Below, piece after piece: positions 1 through 8,688 of a stretch of DNA of 64,000 nt; the stretch's first letter is position 1, and each line of letters opens with the position of its first letter. This DNA comes from Actinomycetota bacterium. GTDB taxonomy: Bacteria; Actinomycetota; UBA4738; HRBIN12. The stretch covers positions 673,353 through 737,352 of the forward strand of contig BPGL01000001.1 of assembly GCA_026003015.1 (NCBI GenBank). The letters run 5' to 3'. A program made the position numbers and the translations under genes. The notes under the pieces are model-generated. The model ran no database searches and was not told where the DNA came from. It saw only the letters and a list, made by a program, of their open reading frames with translations.

Positions 1-87
1 GTCCCCGTACACGAGCACCCGGCGGCCGCGGCCCTCGGCGCGGCGGGGTTCGTTCAGGGCTACCGGGGGCTCGTCCTGCGGGGGTGA
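1..87 (+). CDS. lhr: C-terminal end of an Lhr-type ATP-dependent helicase (partial)
   Basis: An open frame runs in from the left edge and stops at TGA 85-87, giving 28 residues that end in GAAGFVQGYRGLVLRG. This resembles the extreme C-terminus of large Lhr helicases (AGF-P-YRGL-LR), DNA repair helicases found in actinobacteria. The call also rests on position: lhr commonly sits immediately upstream of the Nei-family glycosylase gene, which starts here 5 bases after the stop. No helicase motif lies inside the window, so the identity is an inference from a short tail plus synteny. Confidence 0.55.
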   Translation, partial: VPVHEHPAAAALGAAGFVQGYRGLVLRG

Positions 88-92
88 TCGGG

Positions 93-878
93 GTGCCGGA
101 GGGCGACACGGTCCACCGCACGGCCGCGGCGCTGGACGCCGCGCTGCGCGGCGGGCGCCTGGTGCGGCTCGAGGCGCCGGGGGCCGCCGGGCCGGTCCCT
201 CGGCCCGGGACCACGATCGTGGGGGCGCGGGCCGAGGGCAAGCACGTGCTGATCGGCTTCGACGGCGACCGGTGGCTCCACACCCACCTCGGGATGCACG
301 GGTCCTGGCGGATCGGCGGCGACCCCGAGGAGCCCGTCCCGTTCGGGCGACCCGGGACGGTCGCCCTCGTCGCCACCGAGCGGGCCGGCGCGACGTGTCG
401 GCGCGCGCGGATCGTCGCCTTCCTCGGCCCCGGCGAGCGACGCCGGCACCCGACGCTGCGCCAGCTCGGGCCCGACCTGTGCGCCCCGTCGGTCGACCTG
501 GAGCGCGTCGAGCGGCGGGCGCGGGCGCTGCTCGATCCCGCCACGCCGATCGGGGTGGTGCTCCTCGACCAGCGCCCCGCGTGCGGGATCGGGAACGTGT
601 GGCGCTCCGAGGTCCTGTGGGTCTGCGGCGTCGACCCGACCACGCCGCTGGGCGCTGTGGACCCCCACGACCTCCGCGAGCTCTACGCGACCGCCAGCGC
701 GCTGCTGGGTCGCAACCTCGGCGGCGGCCGACGCCGGACCCTGCCCGAGGGCCTCGCCGTGTACCGGCGGACCGGGAGGCCCTGCCCTCGCTGCGGCCAC
801 CCGATCGCGTCCCGACGGCTCGGTGAGCAGGCGCGGACGGTGTGGTGGTGCCCGGGATGCCAGGGCGGTGGTCGGTGA
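93..878 (+). CDS. nei: Fpg/Nei-family DNA glycosylase (endonuclease VIII-like)
   Basis: Base-excision repair glycosylase/AP lyase of about 261 residues that removes oxidised bases. The GTG at 93 is chosen over the GTG at 84 because it gives Met-Pro-Glu-Gly-Asp; after Met removal the proline is the family's catalytic nucleophile and Glu3 its partner. The C-terminus has a zinc finger, CPRCGHP near residue 228 and CPGC near 254. The HxGMxGSWRI segment around residues 67-75 is typical of the family. The gene directly follows the lhr tail and its stop overlaps the next start by four bases (GTGA), so the three are probably one transcript. Confidence 0.9.
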   Translation: MPEGDTVHRTAAALDAALRGGRLVRLEAPGAAGPVPRPGTTIVGARAEGKHVLIGFDGDRWLHTHLGMHGSWRIGGDPEEPVPFGRPGTVALVATERAGATCRRARIVAFLGPGERRRHPTLRQLGPDLCAPSVDLERVERRARALLDPATPIGVVLLDQRPACGIGNVWRSEVLWVCGVDPTTPLGAVDPHDLRELYATASALLGRNLGGGRRRTLPEGLAVYRRTGRPCPRCGHPIASRRLGEQARTVWWCPGCQGGGR

Positions 879-2446
879 GCGGCTCGGAGCTCTCGGCCGC
901 CGGCACCGGCTGGGCGATCGCGACACCCCACGTCGCGGCGACCGAGGCCGGGGCGGCGGCGTTCGCGCGCGGGGGCAACGCGATCGACGCCGCGCTCGCC
1001 GCGGCCGTCACGCTCGCCGTCGTCTACCCCCACATGTGCGGCGTGGGGGGCGACCTGTTCGCGCTCGTCGAGGAGCCCGACGGCGAGGTGGTCTGCGTCG
1101 CTTCCAGCGGCCGCAGCCCCCGCCGCCTCGACGTGGAGGCGGTGCGGCGCTCCTTCGACCGGGTTCCCCTCACCGGCCCCATCCCGATCACGGTGCCCGG
1201 CGCGGTCGCGGGCTGGGACGCCGTCCACGCGCGGGGGGCCCGGCGCCCCTGGCCCGAGGCGTTCGCGAGGGCGATCGAGCTGGCGCACGAGGGCGTGCCC
1301 GTGGCGCCGGACCTCGCGGCGGCCCTGGCGGCCGAGGACCCCGAGGACCCGGGGCTGCGGTCCGTCTTCTATCCGGACGGGCGCCCCCTGGCGACCGGGA
1401 CGCCGCTTCGCCAGCCCGCGCTTGCAGCGACCCTCGAACGGCTCGCGGAGGAGGGGCCCGGCGCGCTGTACCGGGGCGAGGTCGGCCGACGTCTGACCGA
1501 GGGGCTGGCCCGGGCGGGGTGCGCGCTTCGGGCCGACGACCTCGAGGACCACCAGGTCAGCCTGCTGCCGCCGCTGCGCGGGGCCCTCCGCGGGCTGCAC
1601 GTCGACGCGCCGCCGCCGAACACCCAGGGCGTCGCGCTCCTGCAGATCCTCGAGCTCGTCGAGCGGCTGGGGCTCGATCCCGATCCGCTCGGCCCCGACG
1701 CGCCGCGGCTCGCGCGCATCGCCGCGGTCGTGAGCGCCGACCGCGACCGCCACCTGGCCGACCCGGACGCGATGCTCGTGCACGCGTCGACCCTGCTCGA
1801 CGACGGGCACCTCGCGGGGCTCGCCGACGAGGTCCGTCGCGCCGAACCACCGAGGGCGAGCGGCGTGACCGGGGGCGGCGACACCGTGGCGCTCGTGGCC
1901 GCCGACGCCGACGGTCACGCCGTGTCGGTGGTCCAGAGCCTGTTCGACTCGCTCGGGGCCCGGATCCTCGAGCCGGCGACCGGGATCCTCGCCCACGACC
2001 GCGGCGCCTGCTTCGTCTTGGAGCCGGGACACCCCAACGCGCTCGCGCCGGGCAAGCGGCCGGCCCACACCCTCTGCCCGGCGCTCGTCCACGACGACCG
2101 GGGGCTGCTCGCCGTCCTCGGGACCATGGGGGGCCACGCGCAGCCGCAGATCCTCGCCCAGCTCGTGCTCCGCGCGCTCGCCCTCGCCGAGGCCCCGGCC
2201 GATGCCGTCGGCGCACCGCGCTGGCTCGTCGGCGGCCTCGAGCCCGTCGGGGCCGAGCCACGGATCGTCGCGGAGGCCGACGTTCCACGGGCGACACGGC
2301 AACGGCTTGAGGCGGGCGGCTTTCGGGTCGATACCGTGCCTAGGCGCGACGGCGCCGTGGGTCACGCGCACGTGGTGGTTCGCCGCGCGGGCCGGTTCCT
2401 GGCCGCGTCGGATCCCCGGGCGGACGGGTCGGCGGCCGCCGGGTGA
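875..2446 (+). CDS. ggt: Gamma-glutamyltransferase family protein
   Basis: N-terminal-nucleophile hydrolase of about 523 residues, related to gamma-glutamyltranspeptidases that hydrolyse or transfer gamma-glutamyl groups from glutathione-like substrates. The start GTG 875 overlaps the nei stop in a GTGA junction; GTG 842 and ATG 857 are alternatives. Family signatures are GGNAIDAALAAA near the N-terminus, CGVGGDLFALV, and GGGDTVALVAAD, where the Thr (about residue 337) should be the autocatalytic nucleophile that begins the small subunit. No clear signal peptide is seen, so cytoplasmic location is possible. The acyl donor is unknown; cephalosporin acylase-like members share the same fold. Confidence 0.88.
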   Translation: MSGSELSAAGTGWAIATPHVAATEAGAAAFARGGNAIDAALAAAVTLAVVYPHMCGVGGDLFALVEEPDGEVVCVASSGRSPRRLDVEAVRRSFDRVPLTGPIPITVPGAVAGWDAVHARGARRPWPEAFARAIELAHEGVPVAPDLAAALAAEDPEDPGLRSVFYPDGRPLATGTPLRQPALAATLERLAEEGPGALYRGEVGRRLTEGLARAGCALRADDLEDHQVSLLPPLRGALRGLHVDAPPPNTQGVALLQILELVERLGLDPDPLGPDAPRLARIAAVVSADRDRHLADPDAMLVHASTLLDDGHLAGLADEVRRAEPPRASGVTGGGDTVALVAADADGHAVSVVQSLFDSLGARILEPATGILAHDRGACFVLEPGHPNALAPGKRPAHTLCPALVHDDRGLLAVLGTMGGHAQPQILAQLVLRALALAEAPADAVGAPRWLVGGLEPVGAEPRIVAEADVPRATRQRLEAGGFRVDTVPRRDGAVGHAHVVVRRAGRFLAASDPRADGSAAAG

Positions 2447-2491
2447 GTCGCGCTCGTCCCGTCACGCTGCGAGACTCGCCTCAGGAGGTCG

Positions 2492-4804
2492 ATGAGCGCC
2501 AACCCGCCCCAAACGCCGCCCGGCGCCGAGCTCCGCCGGGTGCGGAGCCTGATCGCGGACCTGGAGGCGGTCGTGTGGGAGCTCGACGCGCCCTCGGTCA
2601 CCTTCGGGTTCGTGAGCGAGGGACTCGAGACCCTCTTCGGCTGGAGCCCGAGGGACTGGCTCGAGGACCCGACGTTCTGGGTCGAGCGGCTCCACCCCGA
2701 GGACCGCGACCGGGTCCTCGCCCAGGTCGCCCGCGTGGCGACCGAGGGCGGGCGCCTGGACGAGGAGTTCCGCCTGGCGACCCGTGACGGCCCCTGGGCC
2801 TGGGTGCGGGCGATCGGCCACGCGGTCCCCGACGTCGAGGGTCGACCCGCCTCGGTGCGGGGGCTCATCGTGGAGATCACCGAACACAAGCTCGTCGAGG
2901 CCGAACGCCTCGAGGCCGAAGAGCGGTTCCGGCGCCTCGTCGAGCGCCTGCCCGGCATCGTCTACCTGCTCGCTCCGTCCGCGGACGAGGCGGTGCCGGG
3001 AACCTTGCTGTACGTGAGCCCACAGGTCGAGCCGCTGCTCGGGTTCCGCCCCGAAGCATGGGTCGCCGACCCCGTCGCCTGGGCGCGCCAGCTCCACCCC
3101 GACGACCGCGCGAGCTACCGCCGAGCGCTCGAGCGGGCGCGACGCACGCGCGAGCCGTTCCGTGCGGAGTACCGGATGTACACGCGCGAGGGAGCGGTGC
3201 GCTGGTTCCGCGACGAGGCCGTCCCGGTCCTCGACGAGCGCGGGGAACCGGTCTGCTGGCAGGGCGTGATGCTCGACGTCAGCGCCGAGCACGAGTCGGC
3301 AGAGCGCGCACGGCAGACCGAGGGGCTCTACCGCATGCTCGTCGATCAGCTCCCCGCGATCGTCTACTCCGAGGACGTCCGGGGGTCGGGACTCCAGCTG
3401 ATCTTCGTGAACCGCCAGGTCGAGGCCCTGCTCGGCGTCACCCCGGAGGAGTGGATCGCCGACCCGACCGTCTGGGAGCGCTTGATGCACCCGGACGATC
3501 GGGAGGCCGTCCTCGCGGAGAACGCCCGCACGGAGCGGACCGGCGAGCCCTTCCGCGCGGAGTACCGGATGATCGCGCGCGACGGGCGCGTGCTGTGGTT
3601 CGCCGACGAGGCCGTCTTGGTTCGTGACGATCAGGGCGAGCCGCGGTACTGGCAGGGCGTGATGATCGACATCACGGCCCGCAAGCACGCGGAGGCCGCG
3701 CTCGCCGAGGCCGAGGCGCGCTACCGGGCTCTCGTCGAGCAGAACCCGACGATCACCTACCTCGATCCGATCGAGCCCGGTCGCCCCACGCTGTACATCA
3801 GCCCGCAGACCACGACCATCCTCGGCTACACGCCGGAGGACTGGTACGCCGACCCGGACCTGTGGTCGAAGATCGCCCATCCCGAGGACCGGGCGCGCCT
3901 GGAGGCCCAGCCCGCCGAGCCCGGCCGTCACGCCGCGGTGTACCGACTGATCGCCCGAGACGGGCGCGAGGTCTGGGTCCACGACCAGGCCCGGCTGATC
4001 ACCGACGAGCACGGCACGCCGCGGTACTGGCAGGGGGTGCTCGTCGACGTGACCGAGCAGCGCCGGGCCGAACAGCTCGAGCACGACCTCGCCCGGGAGC
4101 GGGAGGAGGCCGAGCGCCTGCGCGCGGAGGACGAGATGCGCTCGACCGTGCTGCAGGCCGTCGCCCACGACCTGCGCACGCCGCTCGCGGCCATCCTCGG
4201 GCTCGCCCGAACGCTCGAGCGCGCCGACCTGGACCTCGCGCCGGAGGAGGCTCGCGACCTCGCGGGCCGGATCGCGGCGAACGCCCGCCGGCTCGACCGG
4301 CTCGTCGGCGACCTGCTCGACCTCGAGCGCCTCCAGCTGGGCGCGGCGGTTCCCGCCCTGGAGCCGGTCGATCTCGGCCGGCTGGTGCGCGACGTGCTCG
4401 GACGCACCGAGGGCCTTGCCGACCGCGAGGTGGCCACCGAGCTCGCGCCGGTCGTCGTCGAGGCCGACCCGGCGATGCTGGAGCGCATCGTCGAGAACCT
4501 GCTCGCCAACGCCGTCAAGCACACGCCGCCGCAAGCGCGGGTCTGGGTTCGGACGGGCGCGACCGACACGGGGGCCCTCCTCGTCGTCGAGGACGAGGGG
4601 CCGGGCGTCGCCCCCGAGGCGAGGGAGCGCATCTTCGAGCCCTTCCGCCAGGCACCCGGGGCCGCGCCCGGCACGGGCGTCGGCCTGGCGCTCGTGCGCC
4701 GGTTCGCGGAGCTCCACGGCGGGCGGGCCTGGGTCGAGGAGCGCCCCGGCGGCGGCGCCTCGTTCCGCGTGGCGCTTCCGTCGAGCGCCAACGCCCAGGG
4801 CTAA
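2492..4804 (+). CDS. Multi-PAS sensor histidine kinase (cytoplasmic)
   Basis: A 770-residue kinase with no membrane segment. Four PAS/PAC modules lie at about 15-135, 140-270, 275-405 and 405-525; the last three are clearly related copies, each ending in a YWQGV(M/L)-D(I/V)T type motif. A HisKA domain follows with phosphoacceptor His559 in VAHDLRTPLAAIL, then an HATPase domain with ENLLANAVKH, VEDEGPGV and GTGVGLALV boxes. ATG 2492 has an AGGAGG site at 2483-2488. No response regulator is adjacent, so its partner lies elsewhere. The sensed signal is not evident; PAS domains can bind haem, flavin or small ligands. Confidence 0.9.
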   Translation: MSANPPQTPPGAELRRVRSLIADLEAVVWELDAPSVTFGFVSEGLETLFGWSPRDWLEDPTFWVERLHPEDRDRVLAQVARVATEGGRLDEEFRLATRDGPWAWVRAIGHAVPDVEGRPASVRGLIVEITEHKLVEAERLEAEERFRRLVERLPGIVYLLAPSADEAVPGTLLYVSPQVEPLLGFRPEAWVADPVAWARQLHPDDRASYRRALERARRTREPFRAEYRMYTREGAVRWFRDEAVPVLDERGEPVCWQGVMLDVSAEHESAERARQTEGLYRMLVDQLPAIVYSEDVRGSGLQLIFVNRQVEALLGVTPEEWIADPTVWERLMHPDDREAVLAENARTERTGEPFRAEYRMIARDGRVLWFADEAVLVRDDQGEPRYWQGVMIDITARKHAEAALAEAEARYRALVEQNPTITYLDPIEPGRPTLYISPQTTTILGYTPEDWYADPDLWSKIAHPEDRARLEAQPAEPGRHAAVYRLIARDGREVWVHDQARLITDEHGTPRYWQGVLVDVTEQRRAEQLEHDLAREREEAERLRAEDEMRSTVLQAVAHDLRTPLAAILGLARTLERADLDLAPEEARDLAGRIAANARRLDRLVGDLLDLERLQLGAAVPALEPVDLGRLVRDVLGRTEGLADREVATELAPVVVEADPAMLERIVENLLANAVKHTPPQARVWVRTGATDTGALLVVEDEGPGVAPEARERIFEPFRQAPGAAPGTGVGLALVRRFAELHGGRAWVEERPGGGASFRVALPSSANAQG

Positions 4805-4807
4805 CCC

Positions 4808-5098
4808 CTACCCTTGCGTCGGATCGTTGGCCAGGCCGTCCGCCGTTCGGTCGATCCGCGAGATCGCCTCGGCGATCTCCCGCTCGAGCCGCTGGACCCG
4901 ATCGAGGACGTCGGCCAGTCGCTCGGCCTCGATCCGCATCCGCTCGGTCGCCTCGATGGCGGCCTCCGCCTCGACCGCGAGGTCGCCGTGGACGACCGCC
5001 AGCCGATCGGGACGACGTTCCCCCTCACCCCGTAGACGCGCCTGCAGCTCGAGCAGTCCCGCCACCACGCGCGCGTGGTCGATGCGCTCGTCACCCAT
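4808..5098 (-). CDS. Small coiled-coil protein, unknown function
   Basis: A 96-residue acidic protein starting at MGDERIDHARVVAGL and rich in Ala/Glu/Arg heptad-like stretches (ATERMRIEAERLADVLDRVQ), consistent with one long coiled coil. It converges with the histidine kinase, the two stop codons being only a few bases apart. The open frame extends upstream past this ATG, but that part overlaps the divergent MOSC gene and looks non-coding. No family was recognised. Gene status rests on the helical, low-complexity but plausible composition. Confidence 0.5.
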   Translation of the reverse strand: MGDERIDHARVVAGLLELQARLRGEGERRPDRLAVVHGDLAVEAEAAIEATERMRIEAERLADVLDRVQRLEREIAEAISRIDRTADGLANDPTQG

Positions 5099-5183
5099 CG
5101 CGCGGTCCCTCCGTGCACCCGCCAGCCCGCATCGTACGGCGGGCGCCGGACGACGGTCGACCCGACGGGTACCGTAGGGCGAG

Positions 5184-5978
5184 ATGCCGACCCTCGCGCG
5201 GATCAACGTGACCCCGGTGAAGTCGATGGCCCTGCACCACCCCGAGCGGGCCAGGGTCGGCATCGCCGGGATCGAGGGAGACCGTCGCTTCTTCCTCGTC
5301 GACCCCTCGGGGGCGCTCGTGACCGCGGCCGACGCCCCCGAGCTGCTGCGGATCCGCCCACGCTACGACGCCTCCCGCGAGCGGCTCGCGCTCACGCTCC
5401 CCGACGGGTCGTCGGTGGCCGACGCCGTCGATCGCCTGGGCCCGCCGCTCGTGACCGACCTGTGGGGACACCCCCTTGCCGGACGCATCGTCGAGGGAAC
5501 CCTCGCCGAGGCGATCGGCAGCGCGGTCGGTCGGCCCCTGCGGCTCGCCCGCTGCGAGCCGACCCGCTCGGCGGTGGACGTGCACCCGGTCACGCTCGTT
5601 TCCTCCGCGTCGGTCGCACGGCTCGGCGCCGACGGCGGCGCCGAGGCCCTCGACGCGCGTCGGTTCCGGATGACCCTCGAGCTCGACGGCTGCGCGCCCT
5701 ACGAGGAGGACGGCTGGACCGGGCGCGTGCTTCGGGTCGGCGGCGCGAGGCTCCTGGTAGGACCGCAGGTCCCGCGCTGCGTCGTCACGACCCTGAACCC
5801 CGACACCGGGCGGAAGGACTTCCCGACCCTCACCGTGATCGCCCGGACCCGAACCCGGATCGAGGGGGGAGGGGGCCTCCCCTTCGGCATGTACGCACGG
5901 GTCCTGGACCCCGGGGCGCTGCGGGTGGGCGATCCGGTCGAGATCGACGAGCGAGCGTCGCTCCCCGATCTCGGGTAG
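5184..5978 (+). CDS. MOSC domain-containing protein
   Basis: A 264-residue protein with the N-terminal beta-barrel (residues 1-110, starting ARINVTPVKSM) and the MOSC domain (about 120-255) found in mARC/YcbX-type molybdenum-cofactor sulfurtransferase relatives. The VGPQVPRCVVTTLNPDTG segment near residue 195 carries the conserved cysteine that coordinates or carries sulfur to molybdenum in mARC proteins. It begins with an ATG about 85 bases from the divergent small coiled-coil gene. It probably reduces N-hydroxylated or similar compounds using a molybdenum cofactor; a molybdate transporter operon lies 10 kb away. The substrate cannot be told. Confidence 0.85.
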   Translation: MPTLARINVTPVKSMALHHPERARVGIAGIEGDRRFFLVDPSGALVTAADAPELLRIRPRYDASRERLALTLPDGSSVADAVDRLGPPLVTDLWGHPLAGRIVEGTLAEAIGSAVGRPLRLARCEPTRSAVDVHPVTLVSSASVARLGADGGAEALDARRFRMTLELDGCAPYEEDGWTGRVLRVGGARLLVGPQVPRCVVTTLNPDTGRKDFPTLTVIARTRTRIEGGGGLPFGMYARVLDPGALRVGDPVEIDERASLPDLG

Positions 5979-6171
5979 GACGCCCGGGGGAACCGGTCCG
6001 AGCTGCGGGTGAGCCCACTGCCCGCTTCCGGGTAGTCACCGACCCGGCTCCCCGGGTACGGCAAGTCCCTCGGCCTCGGGTATGTGCTGCGCCGCAGGAC
6101 GGTCCGATGCAGCTGCCGTCGACACGGTCACGCCCGCCTCGAGCGGGCCGGCTCCCAGGAGGTACGACGGC

Positions 6172-6645
6172 ATGGACAAGCGCAGGATCCGGCGAACCCT
6201 CACCGCGACGCTCCTGCTCGGCGCGATGCTCGCCGGCAGCGTGGCCTTCGCGGCCTGGCTCGCCACCGGCACCGGATCGGGCTACGCCCGCGCGATCACG
6301 GCGAGCGACCTCAGCACCGACACGGTCGCGACCGTCGCGGACCTGTACCCGGGCGGCACGGGGGACGTGAAGATCAAGATCGTGAACCCCAACCCCTACC
6401 CCGTGCTCGTCACCGACGTCGTCCGGACGAGCGACCCGATCACCTCCGACAAGGGTGCCGCCTGCGACGCCTCCACCGGCGTGACGATGACCGACCAGAC
6501 GGGGCTGTCGCTCGCGGTCCCGGCGAGCGGCTCGGCGACCTTCACGCTCGCCGGCGCCGTCTCGATGTCGAACGCCTCGCACACGAGCTGCCAGGGGGCC
6601 GTGTTCACGATCCCGGTCCAGCTGAGCGGGCAGAGCAACGCCTGA
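6172..6645 (+). CDS. Exported protein with SipW-like N-terminus, unknown function
   Basis: A 157-residue protein. ATG 6172 follows an AGGAGG site at 6157-6162. The N-terminus is a basic stretch, a hydrophobic core (TLTATLLLGAMLAGSVAFAAW), then the AAWLATGTGSGYARA motif typical of SipW-dependent-type signal peptides in high-GC Gram-positives. The mature part is Thr/Ser/Gly-rich with a beta-sandwich-like VKIKIVNPNPYPVLVTDV segment and two Cys about 60 residues apart. It is the first of three consecutive genes for exported proteins. Function is unknown; extracellular structural proteins such as TasA/camelysin share this signal type, but no sequence homology to them is claimed. Confidence 0.7.
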   Translation: MDKRRIRRTLTATLLLGAMLAGSVAFAAWLATGTGSGYARAITASDLSTDTVATVADLYPGGTGDVKIKIVNPNPYPVLVTDVVRTSDPITSDKGAACDASTGVTMTDQTGLSLAVPASGSATFTLAGAVSMSNASHTSCQGAVFTIPVQLSGQSNA

Positions 6646-6713
6646 TCCGCGAACCGACCCATCGGGCGGGGGCGATGGCGCCCCCGCCCGCGTACCGCAC
6701 GGGGGATGATCCG

Positions 6714-7151
6714 ATGGCGACGGCCCGAGCGCGACGAGGAACCTGGGTCCTCGTGCTCCTCCTCGCCGTCGCTGTGGGGACGCTCGCGTTCCACCCCGCG
6801 CCTGCCGACCACGAGCCCTGGGCCGAGGTGCGTGGGGCGCTGCCCCGGTTCCGGGTGCAGGGACGGGTCGGGGGCCTGTACCCCGGCGCCCTCAAGACGA
6901 TGCGCGTGAAGGTCCGCAACCCCTACGCCTTCCCGATCCGGATCCGCCGGTTGCGCGCGAGCGTCGGCGCGGCCCGACCCGGGTGCACGGCGGCCAACCT
7001 CCAGGTGCGCCGGGCGCGGGCCAACGTGGTCGTTCGGCCACGACGCACCGTCCGCGTGCGACTCCGGGTCCGGATGCGCCCCTCCGCGCCCGAGGCGTGC
7101 CAGGGCGCCCGCTTCCCCCTGCGGTTCCGAGCGACGGCGGTGCGGGCATGA
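6714..7151 (+). CDS. Small exported protein of the 6.2-8.7 kb cluster, unknown function
   Basis: A 145-residue protein. ATG 6714 is preferred because a GGGGG Shine-Dalgarno-like run lies 8 bases upstream; ATG 6675 in frame is an alternative. A single hydrophobic signal or anchor (WVLVLLLAVAVGTLAF, residues 9-24) is followed by a very basic beta-rich domain containing VRNPYAFPIRIRRLRASV. That echoes the VNPNPYPVLVTDV segment of the preceding gene, so the two mature domains are probably homologous. Two cysteines occupy comparable places. Its stop overlaps the next start (ATGA), indicating translational coupling. Function not recognised. Confidence 0.65.
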   Translation: MATARARRGTWVLVLLLAVAVGTLAFHPAPADHEPWAEVRGALPRFRVQGRVGGLYPGALKTMRVKVRNPYAFPIRIRRLRASVGAARPGCTAANLQVRRARANVVVRPRRTVRVRLRVRMRPSAPEACQGARFPLRFRATAVRA

Positions 7152-8659
7152 GGCGTCGGCTCCCCGCGCTCGTCGTCGCCACGGCGCTCGTCGTCGGGGC
7201 CCCTGGGCTCGCCTGGGCCGCATGGCAGGCGATCGGCACCGGGACGGCCTTCGCACGGGCGGACGCTCTGCCCCCGGGTCCGACCCCGACCGCGACGGTC
7301 ACCGGCCGCAACGTGCACCTGAGCTGGTCCGCCGTCTCCTTCGGCGACGGCACCCCCGTCGCCGGCTACCTCGTCGAGCGCTACGACACCTCCGGCACCC
7401 CGCAGGGGATCGGCGCCTCGTGCTCCGGGACCGTCACCGGCCTGTCGTGCACGGAGACGGCCGTGCCGCCGGGGACCTGGCGCTACGGCATCCGCGCCGT
7501 CCAGGGGAGCTGGACGGGACCCGAGGGGACGCACAGCACCGCCGTCACCGTCGGCGCGCCCACGTTCACCTGGGACTCCCCAGCCCCGATCTCGTCGCTG
7601 CCCGCCACGCGGACCGGGACCCTCACGAACTTCGTGACCGGCGAGGTCGTGACCTTCCGGCTCGACGATCCCTCCATGGGGCCGATCCTCGTCGGCAGCA
7701 CCACCCCCACTTCGATCCCGGGATCGGGATCGGCGGCGGCGAGCGTCACCATCCCCCCCGGCGTGACCGACGGCGCCCACACCGTGTACGCGGTCGGGTC
7801 CTCCGGCGCGTCGGTCGCCTCGGCCGCGATCACGGTGGACACCACCGCGCCGACGGTGTCCGGCGCCACGATCCAGAAGGGGTCGGGCGGGATCGGCGGC
7901 TGGATCCGCCAGGGCGGCACCTACCGCGTGTACGCGAACGCGTCGGACGCGACGAGCGGCGTGGCGTCCGTGACCGCCGACGTGTCGACGATCACGACCG
8001 GCGCGAGCGCCGTGGCGCTGGCGGCGGGCAGCTGGGTCGTCGACGGCGTCACCTACGGCTACCGAAGCGCGCTCCTCACCGCGAACGCCACGCTTTCGGC
8101 GGGCCCGAAGGCCTTCTCGGTCGCGGCGACCGACGGTGCCGGGCACTCGACGACCGCGACGGGCTTCACCGTCACGGTGGACAACACGGCGCCCTCCGGC
8201 ACCAACGTGCAGGCCGTGAACGGGGTCGGCGTCGCCGGCCGGCCGGACGCCGGCGACGTCCTCACGCTCACCTACGGCGAGCCGATGGAGCCGGAATCGT
8301 TCATCGCCGGCTGGACGGGCGCGTCGACGACCGTGACCGTCCGGATCGTGGACAACATCGGGGGCCGCGACTGGGTCCAGATCTGGGACGCGTCCAACAC
8401 GACGCAGCTCACCGCGTTCGGCACGGTTCGCTTGTCCACGAACACCTACGTGACCTCGACCGTCTCGTTCACCGGGTCGACGGCGACCATCTCGGGGGGG
8501 ACCGTCACGATCACGCTCGGGACCCCGAGCGGCACGACGAACACCGTCGGCGCGGGCACCATGCGGTGGACGACGAACGCGGGCGCCACCGACCGCGCGG
8601 GCAACGCGTGCACCGTGGCCAACCTCAACGAGCCCGGCCCGAGCGACGCCGACTTCTGA
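7148..8659 (+). CDS. Secreted fibronectin-III/Ig-like domain protein
   Basis: A 503-residue protein translated from an ATG that overlaps the previous stop. The signal region (residues 5-25) ends in AAWQAIGTGTAFARA, matching the SipW-like motif two genes upstream. Residues about 40-135 form a fibronectin type III-like domain (VHLSWSAVSFGDGTPVAGYLV). Residues 140-500 are Thr/Ser/Val-rich Ig-like repeats with bacterial surface-protein phrases such as ITVDTTAPTVSGA and VTVDNTAPSGTNV. No LPXTG sorting signal or C-terminal anchor is visible, so it is probably secreted. With its two coupled neighbours it may form an extracellular structure; that is inference. Confidence 0.75.
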   Translation: MRRRLPALVVATALVVGAPGLAWAAWQAIGTGTAFARADALPPGPTPTATVTGRNVHLSWSAVSFGDGTPVAGYLVERYDTSGTPQGIGASCSGTVTGLSCTETAVPPGTWRYGIRAVQGSWTGPEGTHSTAVTVGAPTFTWDSPAPISSLPATRTGTLTNFVTGEVVTFRLDDPSMGPILVGSTTPTSIPGSGSAAASVTIPPGVTDGAHTVYAVGSSGASVASAAITVDTTAPTVSGATIQKGSGGIGGWIRQGGTYRVYANASDATSGVASVTADVSTITTGASAVALAAGSWVVDGVTYGYRSALLTANATLSAGPKAFSVAATDGAGHSTTATGFTVTVDNTAPSGTNVQAVNGVGVAGRPDAGDVLTLTYGEPMEPESFIAGWTGASTTVTVRIVDNIGGRDWVQIWDASNTTQLTAFGTVRLSTNTYVTSTVSFTGSTATISGGTVTITLGTPSGTTNTVGAGTMRWTTNAGATDRAGNACTVANLNEPGPSDADF

Positions 8660-8688
8660 TCCGCTCGGCTCCCCGCGGACGGAGGGCT

